This document shows positions 35,330 to 48,000 of a stretch of 64,000 nt of DNA, piece by piece. The first letter of the stretch is position 1. Each line of letters starts with the position of its first letter. The position numbers were made by a program, and so were the translations under genes. Origin of the DNA: Corella eumyota (taxonomy: Eukaryota; Chordata; Ascidiacea; Phlebobranchia; Corellidae). The DNA is taken from assembly GCA_963082875.1 (NCBI GenBank), contig OY720097.1, positions 5,960,501 to 6,024,500 on the forward strand. The letters run 5' to 3'. The notes beneath the pieces are model-generated. The model did no database searches and was not told the origin of the DNA. It saw only the letters and a program-made list of their open reading frames with translations.

Positions 35330-36007
35330 TCAAACTTCGGTGCCCGAGTCGTCGTTGTTTGGTTTCAAGTTATTTACAATTTGGATGTCCAAGTTTTTTC
35401 TTCGACTGTGCTTGAGAAGGGGTTTAGATGATGACGTCATAGCAGAATTTTTATTGTTTTGTTTTGAACTCGATTTAAGTAACGGAGTTTCGCAAAGATT
35501 GACGTTCGAAACTCGCACACAACTTTGCTGGTTTTTCTCAAGGCCACCAGCTTTAGAATTTTTACCGGGTAGACCAACAACCTTCGATTCCAAATATTTT
35601 TTATCATTCCAGTAATCGTCGTCACCAGCTTCCAGCGCTGCTGTTTTACGACCAACCATCTCGAAATCCTTCTCCTTGCGCATGCGCCGTCGTCGTCTGC
35701 GCACAAAACAGCACATACAAAATGCCGCAAGCAGAACGACAACAAACACGCCTGCCAATATGGCAGCAATGGCCGCAGTGCCAATCTCCGCCCCAAGTTG
35801 GCTTTGATCTATGTTAATTCCAACCATGTTTGTTCCGTTTTGATGACCGTCTCCCTCACGCCACCCAGCGTTTACTGCGTTATCGTTAGCAAGGTGCCCA
35901 TACCGTTCACTTCTGCGCTTTCGTTTGCTGGCTGGGTCGGCTAAACCGAATATTGCCGATCGCTTCACTCTCGGTAAGAAATCGTTAGAACCGATCACAT
36001 ATAAAAC
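35330..36007 (-). CDS. FRAS1: FRAS1 last exon: cleavage motifs, transmembrane helix, PDZ-ligand tail
   Basis: Begins VLYVIGSNDFLP. It then has two basic motifs typical of furin-type convertases, RVKR (35,960-35,971) and RKRR (35,912-35,923), outside the membrane. A 27-residue helix (about 35,702-35,782; GTAAIAAILAG then VFVVVLLAAF) is followed by cysteines and six arginines, a clear stop-transfer signal. The 123-residue cytoplasmic tail ends DSGTEV at the TGA (35,330-35,332), a class I PDZ ligand (T-x-V). The mouse Fras1 tail binds the PDZ protein GRIP1, so the end fits family function. The helix and motifs are read directly; cleavage and GRIP binding are inferred. Confidence 0.95.
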   Translation of the reverse strand, partial: VLYVIGSNDFLPRVKRSAIFGLADPASKRKRRSERYGHLANDNAVNAGWREGDGHQNGTNMVGINIDQSQLGAEIGTAAIAAILAGVFVVVLLAAFCMCCFVRRRRRRMRKEKDFEMVGRKTAALEAGDDDYWNDKKYLESKVVGLPGKNSKAGGLEKNQQSCVRVSNVNLCETPLLKSSSKQNNKNSAMTSSSKPLLKHSRRKNLDIQIVNNLKPNNDDSGTEV

Positions 36008-39000
36008 CTGTAAGAAAATGAAATACATAAAAAATTTAAATTTAAAACACTCCTTTTGTATATCTTTTATTAAAGTATTAAATAGTAAATAAGAAATGTC
36101 AAAAATTCTTACCTGCAAATACCATTGATGGCCTGCTTCTACTTTATAAAGAGCATCGACTGTAATAAGAAATCCGTCGACCCCAGTTATCTCAGACATG
36201 GCAGCAAATTCTGGTCGGTCGGAAGCAAAATAGGCCTCGAACGGAACGTCATGAAAATAACGATCCTCCGCGTCCCGATTCGATCGGTCCTATGACGTAA
36301 TAACATGCTAGTTATTAACGATATAAAAAAATAGAAAAATAAATCTTATTTTTTAAATATTGTTATGACCAAACAAGAAATTGTTTTTAAAAACTTAAAA
36401 AATGAATTACCAGCAATAAGAATCTATGTTGTAGTTTTTTGCTGGGTTCGATACAACCGTATTGAGGACCATTGCCGTAGATAGAACCAGTCGGGTCAAA
36501 ATAAGGAATATTTCCATCTCTACCAGTACACAAATATACTTTTTCAAGCTGTAGACGGTAAGCACTTTTTAAGTCTTGATCAGGCGTCCACAACACTCTT
36601 CCAAATATGGTTTGACCTAAATAGATTTATATAGAATGTTTTCGTTACACGATAAAAATTTTAACGCAAAATTAAAATAAATGACATAATCAAAATTTTC
36701 CTGTTTTTAATATTGTTCATGTGCATGTATAATGAATTAAGTTATGTTATATCATTGGAACTTACCTTTTGTAAAAGACCCTTTATAATCGTAATCACTT
36801 GCTGGTAGTTCGTAATTTTTTGGATTTTTCATAAAAACGTTTTCATTATTACATAATTGAAATTCAGTTTGCAAAGTGTATTCTACAGGAATCGGCCGGT
36901 TCGTTTGTTGGAACATTATAGGCAGCGAAAATCTAAAATCAAGATAATAAATTCAAGAAATTTTCAAGCACAACCTTTTTCTGGCGTTTTTTTGAACGAC
37001 ATTGTTTAATTTATTTTAAATTTAGCCGTAATGTTACTTTAATGTTAGTTACAGTAACTTGACGACACAATATATCAATCGCAAGTTAAAAAATAACTTA
37101 CTTTTCTGGGGAATATGCAGTACATGGTATAGTTCTTCCAACTGGGGTCACTTCATATTGCTGAGTAGGCGATACAGTACATGGCAAGAGTTCGACTGTA
37201 TATTCACCACTGTAATCTTTCCTGCTGTATGTACTTACTGCTCTCCAAAACTGGTAGGGAGAATCGTAGGTTCGTTCTGACCGAATATTCGTGAGTTCGA
37301 ATCCTATGCTCATACCCTCGGGTGCTTCAACGCGAGATTTCTAAAACAAAATGTAATTTTTTATAAAAAAAATTTTAAAATTATAATATTTTTTTGAATT
37401 TTGAGAACTAATAATTTTGTTTTTAATAAACTGAAAGAACAATTAAAAAACAAAATTAACCTTTCCAGGTAAAGTCCTGTGACTTGAAACAAACAATCCA
37501 CGGAATTTCGCTTGAGTTTTAAACTCGATCACCAATTTTCCATCATCTTGAATTTTTATTCTTAACACTTGAAGTCGACCAGTCAAAGCACCATCAGTTT
37601 GAATTCCTATAACATAAAAAACAATATTTAATATATAATCAATACTTTACGAAATCACATGAAAAACCAACAAGTTAATAGTCATAAAATAGCTTTTGAA
37701 TGCTGAAACGTATAAATAGATGTTTACGTACCGGCTTTCCACAAAACGTTGCTGTATCGAAACGAGAATTCCATTTCAGTGTGATGGTCCAGTGCCCCCC
37801 AACCACGTGGTGCTGTGACGTAGACGTAGGAAACGTAAAGTGGCACTGTTACGGTTACTTGCGATTCTGCCGCGTCACGAAGCTAGAAAATTAGGTTATT
37901 TGTTAATAAAAATATATGACAAAAAAATAATAACGGCACTGACATTTACAAAAGCCTACAAAGTTTATTATACACATAGTTACAAAGAGGCTTTACCTGA
38001 AAATCGGGGTGCACTTTTCCATTGCAATAGTCGATAAGTTCATCCATATGGTAATAAGCATCAAACTGCCAGACACAACTTTTTAAGTTTAGATATTTGT
38101 ACAAATCAATCGTTTTTGCCTCTCTCACGTTAGGGTCAAATTGATAAGGTTTATCGAAACCAGGACCTAATGATATGGTGGAGTAATCGGTCTTTCCAAT
38201 AAAACCCAAATCTAAAAAAAATACATTTACATTTGGTTGCGGTCAAATCATATTCAGTTTGGTAAATTTTAAATAATTTTTATATATAGTCTTAGTTACA
38301 TAACTTACCCATGCCTTGATCGGATAATATATTAGTCAAGACGTCATTTGGTGACGTAGTCGACGTATTAACTTCTTCTGCATACATTAGATTCGAACAA
38401 ACGTGTTGTTGGCGGTCGACAGAACGCGAAAGCAAAAGTTTAAGATTGTTAAAGGGCATTGTGGATATTAAGGGAAGTCTTCCATCCTGATGAGGGATTT
38501 TAACCTAAACAAATAAGATATTGTAAAATGTCTTATTATTTAAAAGGATTTGCAAATTCCCAATATTAATACCAAATTAACCACTTAAATCACATAAGAC
38601 AGACTAAAACGACCATACTACGTCACTTACCGATATGTGAATTGTGTTTGGCCTCTCTTCCGCCGCTGGTGGAATATACCTCAAGTTCGCGATAAAACTT
38701 TGAGCCTGGAAGTTTCTTTGCGATCCTGACACTATGGGGTTGTGGCACATGCCACTGTCGGTTGCAATTGTTGCCACGTTACTTTTTAGTGGCGTGCCAC
38801 CTGACTGGGTCACCATGTCAACGGCTTGTGCAATACAACGTACGTTAAATCTAAATTTAACAAAACATTTTTAAACAAAATCAAATAACAGTTTGTAAAT
38901 GTGCACGTTGTAAAATTAAGTGTTCTGTTGTAAATTTAAACTGTATGCTGTAATTTAACATTAAATAAAACAATAAAAATTTAACATAAACACACCTTCT

Positions 39001-42000
39001 TCCGAAATATATGCTGTCCAATACTTTCGTATTAACTGATGTAAATGGAGTGGTGTCAGTGACTGCTTCGAAAGGTGGAACTCCTTGGTTCTCATCTGAT
39101 GGCATTGCAACCTTTAAATCAAATGGAATTTTTTTTATTTAATTAGACATTATTAATTTTTGTTCATTTCATAAAAAATGTTGTTATTTATCAAATATAA
39201 AATAAATAAAAATTTACCTCCCAGCTGAACTTGATGGCAGATGAATTGATCGCTGCTTCTTCGCACAAATTTCTTGTTTCCAAATAGTGGGGATATTTTG
39301 GATCACAAGGGGTCACGCAAATAAGGGGATAACCGGGTGATGGGTTACGTTCTAATGCCGAACCAACGTCATCGTAGTCAAGCAAAGAAACCTAAAAAAT
39401 TAAACTGTTATTCATGTTTCGTAAACACTTTAAAAAAATATATATAAAAACAAGTCAAACAAAAAAATTTCAATAATAAAAATCGTCCTTAAAAATATAA
39501 ATATGAAAGATGTTATAGGAAGGTTTTTGACTAACCACAATATAGGAAGGCTATATTAGAATTATAAAGAAAGGTTTTTGACTTACCACAATAGGTGTTG
39601 AAGGTAAAACCAGACTTCCCGACGCGTCTTTATCCAATATAGTTACAGTAGTTTGAAATTTAGATCCCAGTTCAGCGTTGACCAAATTATGAGATCCTAA
39701 AACTATAAGAAACGTCTCATGCCATTCTGTGTCCTCGTTTGATAAAATGTTGACCTGTACATATAAAAAATAATTATTATATGTTTGGAAATATAGCTTA
39801 ATTTATTTTAAAAGAAAATTAATATGGTGATAAATATAACAAAAGAATAAAAATGAAAAATTAGCTCTTAAAAAAAGTTATCTTAAAGGTCAAATTATGT
39901 ACGAACCTGAAAAGTAACTGAAGTTTGGTTTGGTTGAAATCTGAGCAATCTACTTTTTGGTTCGTAATCCGAACCAGATTTTGCTGAACCGTCTCTTGTG
40001 CTACAACGAACCTAAACAGAAACAACATGCATAAATTTACAAGTATCTGCATATCAGTTTGTATTTGTTTCTGATTTATTATTAAGTATCCACAATTTAC
40101 AAACAGGCTTTTAATGAACATTTTTATTTTTTGTCAAATTCTTTAAAATTATTTTAGCTTTTCTCACTTTGCTTATTTCGCTGACGTCACCAGTTCGTAA
40201 AATAGTCACAGTTAGTTGTCTCGAACCTTCTGCGGATGTAGGTTCACGAATGGAATAATCAATACTTTCAAATTCTAAGGTCGGAGCTGTTATACAAAAA
40301 AATTAATTAATATTTTTAGCACAACGTTTTTAAATAAATTTATGATTGAATATTCATAAGAAAGAATCATTAAAAAATTTAGTTAAATTTTAGACTTACC
40401 ATCTTCATTGTTGGTTACAGTAACTTGAACTTCGTTGACCTCCCCTACTCTTGCCCCGTACCACTCGTCACCAACGGCGCTACTGAGTCGGACGACAAAG
40501 TTTTCATTTGATTCGTAAATTTCGTCGTCGATCAAAGTAACATTGCAATACTTCAGCTAAAAGTAAAAAAAAGTTTTTTTAAATCGAACAATTATAAAAG
40601 TTACAAAAACTAAAATACCTTGAAAAAAAACTTTTTTAATCACTCCTATAAAAAAGGAAAAAATAGACGAAAACTGTAAGCAACTAATTTTTTAAATATG
40701 TTATCAACTTACTCTTTGTCCTGGTTTAAAATTTATCCTCGACATTTCGGTCAAAGGTCGCTCCGTGAAATCGTTATCGACAGACGCCGTTTTCTGACGT
40801 GTATAACAAATCACCGAAGCGCGACCAGTGACGTCACCAACTCTTTGAACCGCTAAACTCACGTGACCAGCATTTTCTTCCACGCTCACTAAAGACTTTG
40901 TAAACTCAAACTTAGGAACTAAAACAAAAAGTAAAAAGTCACCAAAAAAGTAGGAGAAGGCATAAAATTCAGAAAAGAAAAAAGAAAACTTAAGTTAAAA
41001 GGGTCAAAACGACAAAAGCACCCAAATATTTTAATGCTAGGATACATTTTAACACAATCATAACAAATCTACATTATTTTTTTTTGAACATTTTAAGGCT
41101 ACTTTTTACTAACCATCATCTAAAGTGTCGTTGATAACTACTGTTGCCTCGTGCGGGTCAACTAACTTGGCTCTCTGTACAGAGTTGAGGTAAACGATAA
41201 AAGTCTCATTTCCTTCGACTTTGGATGACTGAGAGTCGTCCAAGATTGTCAGAGAACAAATCTGTTAATAAGAGGTTAATATAACAATCAAATTCCGCAA
41301 AATGAATAGGTAAAAGCAAATGAAATAATTCAGTCTTTAAGCCTATACACAGGGAGTTCTATCCAAATAATACCAAGTTTACTTTTGAAAAAAATTATAG
41401 TACTAAGCAATTTAGCCACTAAAATGTTAAATTGCCAACCGCAAAATAAGTTTTAAGGAATTTATTCAAATAAACATACTTTAGCTGTTTCTTCATGTCG
41501 AAAAGTTATCTTTGTCGAAGTCGCCACAAAATCCTCACCGGCCACTGCTGAGATCGGGTCGCTCTGCTTCGTTGAACACCACACGTCAGTGTCACGTGAC
41601 AAATCAGGGCCGTTTCGGTGAACCTGTAAAATTAGTGGAGTCATTTAAAATAAAGTTAGTCGAAACAAAATCTTGGTGAAATATGTTTTGTAAACTTGGT
41701 TTGTCAGCTGCTTAAACGAGACCTCAAATGTTTACCAAACATCACTTTAAAGTCAAAACCACTACATTAAAAAACCATTAGACCATCATAAACATGGTTT
41801 TCAAAAGGCTACCAAATTTCTTAGGTTACAAGTATTGTTTACAATAAAAACTTCTTACCGGTATATCGACTGTTCCAGCGTTTTCCGAAAACACAAACTT
41901 GCTTTCTGTGAGAAAAACGGTCGGGGCGTCATTAGGTCCAGTTATGGTCACCGTCGCCTGCGGGGGAACACAAAAGATTGTTAAACAACCACGTCACAAA

Positions 42001-45000
42001 GCTTAATGGGTCACGTGGTCAGATCAAACGGCGGGTGGTCTTAAGTTATTCGGTTGAAATTTTCATCAATCATGTTTAGTTTCGCTAATCAAAACTCGCA
42101 GAAATTTTGTATCGGTTTTGGCTAATGGTTTTTGAATAGCGGTTAAAATAAAATTCCTAGTGCAGTTTGAGTACTTAAATGAGATGTTGTATTTTGGCTT
42201 ATTTAAATTGTTTGAGTTAAATATATAAAAATATGGGTCAAGAATCACATATTTTGAAGCAATCTTTTTCTTAACTTTGTATAAATTTAAAATACTATTA
42301 AAAAATTTAAAAACAACGTGCTATTTATTTGGTATAAAAGTTATTGTAACCTCAACATTTGCTTTAAATAAATGTTTCAAACTTACCTCCGAGAATTTTC
42401 CGATCTTCGATCCCTCCGAAGAGTCAACGATGATCACTTTAAACTCCTCCGCATCCTCATACGCACTATCATCTATGATTCTGACGTCACACGATTGCGT
42501 AGTAACACCTGTGACGTAACAGAAAATTACATTAAAAAAATTTATCCTCAAAATTTTCGTCCAAAATATGTTTTTTTTTAAATAACAAGTTTTCTAAAAA
42601 AATTATAGAATTTTCAAAAAACAAACCTGGTTCGAATGTTACTATACTTTCCCCAGAATGGCGCCCTCTACTTTTAAAATCCGAACCGGATTCAATTCGA
42701 CCATGGACCGATCCTGTAGCTGTGTGAGATTCGGTGTAACACGTAACCGTAATCGCTTTTTCAACATCACCTATTACAATTATTTGAATTAAAATCAGTT
42801 TTTATTTTTTTAAACGAATTAAATATATCAAAGTTTAATAAATATGCTTGGTAGGGCCCAAAGAAAGATTATTTATATCTTCTCTGCTCCTCATGCAATT
42901 ATAATTTTATAACATATTATTACTTAATTTTATTTACATCTTCCAACTCTTCTTAAAAATTTATTCAAAATAATGTTAAACTTGAATATATATGGATATA
43001 CAAAATCTAGTTTAATCATACTAACCAGTTCGTTTAATAGGAATAAACACAAAGGTATCTCTTTCTTCTACTGTATATTGTGTTTCTATGAACTGAACTG
43101 TTGGCATGTCGTTCTTATCGTCAATGTAAACTGTTGTTCTTGTAATGTTACCTATAAAAGAGCAATTAAAAGCAATGTAAGTTAGTGCCTATTATTTTAA
43201 TTCAGAAAAACTAAAAGTAATGTAAGCTTCGTACTTGTTAATAAACATTTAGTTTTTAATCTCTTCTTTTAATTTAAAAAAATATTATCGTTAAATCACT
43301 TTAATCAAGGCTAAGAAAGTCTAAATACTACTATAATGTACTTTTATTAATTTAAAAATACATAGTTATGTCAATTACCCAGCAAAGCATATGTTGGTAG
43401 TGTAAGTTCCACCATAAAACTTTCAATACCCTCGTACAATTTGTCGTCGTTTATTTGAATCGTGCAAGTTTTCTCAATCTCGTGTTCATCGAATTGTACC
43501 TGGGGATAAACAAAACAAATAACTTAATATATGATTTCCATGTTTTGAATTAACATTCTGTATCCTGAGTTGGGGGTACTTTGTATTTCTTAGTAAGCGA
43601 CTCATATAAATAATAAATTGCCGGTAAAAAATATTTACTTGTCCGGCATGGTCAGTGTAGTCTTGATTTCCTAAATTCATACCACTATTACCACCAGCGT
43701 TAGACGAGGTAGCTGACATTGACTCAGTTCGGCAAAGTACGATAGCGTATTGGTTCAAATTTCCGCGGCGAACCACGTTGATATCTACCGTACCAGCTTC
43801 TTCGTTGACCTTATGTAAAAAAATTTTAATTTTAAAGCCAAGTGTCAAATAAGATTTGAAGATCGAATTTGATTAACTGCAGAGCAAACGTCCAATATAG
43901 TTTAATCATAGGCAACACGAAGTTAGGGATTTGCACGCAAATAAATTGCCCAACTATAGGCCTAACAAAATATGCGTTAAGTCAAAAACTGACGTTACAA
44001 ATTAATGACTGGGCTTAAATACTGATATATCAAAACTAGGCTAGCTCCCAGCCTAGTCTTAAAGTCCAAGTTGGCTTAAAAGATTATCTTGGCATATAAA
44101 ACCATTGGTCAGCTGAGAAACTGGTATAAACAGCTGTGGTAAAGAATATAAAAAAAAAAGATTTGGACCACCCAAATTTTACCCAAATGATTTCATCTGA
44201 ATTTATTTTGTGGCGCATAAGTAATCTCAAATAAAAAAAATATTATATAGTTGAGTTGTCGTAAATGTAGTTTTTAAACCAAATATTTATTTTCTGACTC
44301 ACCAGATTTTGAACAAAACAAATCCATTTTAAACATCTAACAGTAAGCGAAAATTAAAAATGTGTTTATATAATTTTTTTATAAGTTTGATGGATAAAAT
44401 TATTTCACACTTTTTACACAATCAAGTATGTTTAAGCCACCAACAAATATTATATATTTAAGTTTTAAGCTTGTTTATCCTGACCTTAAGTTACTAGTTG
44501 ACAATACTTTACGTTTGTGGACCCATACAATAATAAAATCTCATATATAAAACGTGGAATCAAAAATCGCTTTTCCCAAACGCATCATTAAACCATTAAT
44601 TGCTGGGTTTAATTTGCAATAGTTGTTATTCGTAAAATATAAAAAAAAAAATACCGTGTAGTTTGTTTTGTCGAAAGATATTACGCTCCATCGGATGTTG
44701 AAAGTGTTTCCGGTAACAACGTTTGGAAGAGAATCACGAACCGTGAACATGAACGAGTCACGTGTCACCTCGCTTGTGACGTTATTCAACACGTAACGAA
44801 TCACGCCGAGATTAATGTCAGCTAAAAAAATAAAAAAAAGTTATAATTTCATGCTAATTTTACTGTGACATTTTTATTAATTTTTAAGTATATTACCTTG
44901 TGTAAATGTCTGGATTGCTGTCCCCGCGTTCAGGTTCGATTCCAGGCGACCGTGTCTTGGTAATGACGTCACGCTGTAAATGATCATATCTGATGTCGTG

Positions 45001-48000
45001 TCTGGATCCTCCGTGAGAAGCGAACGCTTCGTGATGACATTCATGGCCTATAATCACGTGATGAAAAATAATAAAAATTCACCTAGTTTTATTTCTGATA
45101 TTAGTGTAGGTTGTTAGACATAGAAAAGTGGATAATTGAGGACATACTTTATAATAGATATCACAGCTACATCAACATTAAAATGACATAGATACTCTTA
45201 TTATGTGAATTAAATTTGTTCCGGATAAAGGTGACGTTTTGTTTCCTATTTTTTAAATCACTTAAACTTTGAGGTCAAGACGATATTGAATTAAATGAAT
45301 TTCTTACAGCCTTAGGCCTAACTACCGGCAGATTATAGCAAACTGACATAAAGGAATAAAAAAAATACAAAGGCAAAGATTTATATTGTACAAGTTTCAA
45401 AATAAGAGCTAATTTTAAAAATTTAAGGTGAATATTTGATTGTTACCTTATCGTCCATATATTCAAGATGGTTCAGACCAAGGTTTGTAATAATTCTTGG
45501 TGTGCCATCATCAACTGGCACAACTTGGATTGTAAAAATCTAAACATTTAAAATAATAGAATTATTAATACACTACTCTTTGATAAATAAAGTCATTAGA
45601 ATAAGCTTAATCCAAATTAAACACAGAGTAATTTGGAACATAAACTGAAATAATGTTTTATATTCACCTGAGCTGCTGTGGTTGGTGTAATATTTTCTTC
45701 TTCTGAAATTAAAAACTCGTTGTTGGTGCCATCTGATACAGTGAAGGTAAAACTAAATGAATAACACAGATGTTAATTTTTCATAGGCATTTTAAACAAA
45801 AACACTTACTTCATCTGAATAACACAGTGTAAAAATAAATGTAAATTAAAATATTTAATGACTGGGCATTATAAAATTTGGTCAAATTTTTAGTATACAT
45901 TCCTAATTTGCCTATGTAACTCTGCGAGCCGTATTTAAACCTATATCAACAAATCATAAAAGAGACTTGGTGACATAAACAAAAACTTACAGATCTGTCA
46001 ACGAATTTGTTCCATCATGATTGTAACTTATTTTTCCTTCATAAATATCATTCATAGTAAATGACGTCACTGGTACGTGACGTTTGCCTGTTGCCGTACG
46101 CTCAACAGTGCCATGCTGTGGCGATTCTACGATCCTGAATGCAATGTGATCAGCCTAAAAAGTTTAAATAGGAAATTTAAATTTTAGTCATTTTAATACA
46201 ATTTTAAATATATGTATCTTGTTTAGTTTAAAATAAGAAACTCGACAATGAAATTAAATTTGCCTGGTTTACATTCCACTATAAACAAAGTTAAACAGTC
46301 ACCTACAATTCAATATTCTTTGTAATGTTGCCAAAAAAAAAGATAATATATATCTTAAATGGCATGTAGCGCACTTTTACAGTTTCATGGTTATTTTAAA
46401 ACATAAACATCCAAAAAGGAAATATTAGCATTTTTGGTATGAAGTATCTTTGAAGTAGGCTAATGCATATGATTGCGCAAATTAACCCTTTTACTTGTCA
46501 AAGTGTTGTTGGTAACTAGCAAATTCTTTGTTAAAGCGGGCGATTAATTACATTAGTTCAAACACAGTTATTTACTCAAAGTCAATTAGGCCTTGATCGT
46601 TAATAGCAAAGTGTGTACTTAGTAAAATAAAAGACTGCTACATTTGTACTTTCGTAAAAACATTGGACTTAAAACTCTAATTTAAAAAAAACGAAAATGG
46701 CAAAGTACAACAACTATTACAACCCTTTATTTTACGTAACTAGAACAATTTTAAGCAATTTGGCAAAAATTGTAGGCAAAAGTTTGACACTCAATCATGG
46801 GTCAAGTATTCTAAATTGATAACGTAATCTATGTAACTTTGAAAATGTACAGTCCACTTAACCAAATACCGAATGGGCCAGATATCTGTTAGGCAATATT
46901 AAGTTAACCCTGGTATACTCCTACTAGGCTTACAATAAACGAATAGCAGTTATCCCACTTTAAATTCGGTTTCGGGGATTAATTTTAAAACAACTTTGCT
47001 AGGTTAAAGCCAAGGGGATATAAAAGGCATTAATAACAACACTGCAGGTATCTTTGGGTAAATCCTTTGTTTAACTTAGGACGGCAGTCTGTTAACTTAA
47101 CATAAACCCAAAATTGTTTTAGCAAGAAATTTAGATATACATTTTTTGGAAAACAAATTTAAATTTAAAAAATTAAATATTGGACCACCTAGATTTTTGG
47201 TAGTTGATAGCAGAATAGAAACGGTTTATAAACCATGCGGCATTATTCCTATGTTCAAAAACAACATTATATTCAACATTCTGTCATAATAAAGTTTACT
47301 TACACGAGATTAATCGAACAATACATGTCCAAAGGCAAGTCAATAACCTAGCCAGACTTCAAGACGGCTTAACGCACAAAAAACATTCAATTATGGCCAA
47401 AAATAGGTCAACGTTTTTATTTAAGTAACATATTTAACTCTTAGCGGCCTTCAGTATACTAATGTTTTGTTGTTAACATAAATTTGAGCGCAAAATTTCT
47501 TATCATAAATTTTGTTTGAATGAAGCCGTGGGTTGTTACGAATGTGAGGATAAAACTAAAAACGACTTACGCTGGTGTCCTTGTCAGTAGCTTTCAATTC
47601 AAATTCGGTGATGGTTTTTCTTACTCCCTCCTGGACCCTAATTCCCTTGTTCTCCAAAACTGGTAGAGAATTGTCAACTGGTAACACCGTGATGTAGAAC
47701 GTTTGAATAATCTGCAACAAAAAATAAAAATTAAATTTTCAAATTGGGAAGCTTATAATTACTTACAAAAACACGCTTTTTAGAAATTGCTGTAGCCCAA
47801 ATAACAAACTTCTTTATAATGTTTAAAGCACATGAACTGAAATGACAGTGCTGTTCAAATTACATTAAATTACTAGCAAAATAAATTTGGTCGTGTTATT
47901 TTAACAAAATTGGGCAATTTCTAGTCTGCTAGATTTTACTTGTTTACACAGACACAATTTTACGCTGTAAATTTATTACAGACCGGACCTTATAAGACAC

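Noticed and set aside
35340-35796. Other-frame open readings across the last FRAS1 exon
   Set aside because: The frame with the transmembrane helix, convertase motifs and in-phase splicing explains the exon; the others are shadows.
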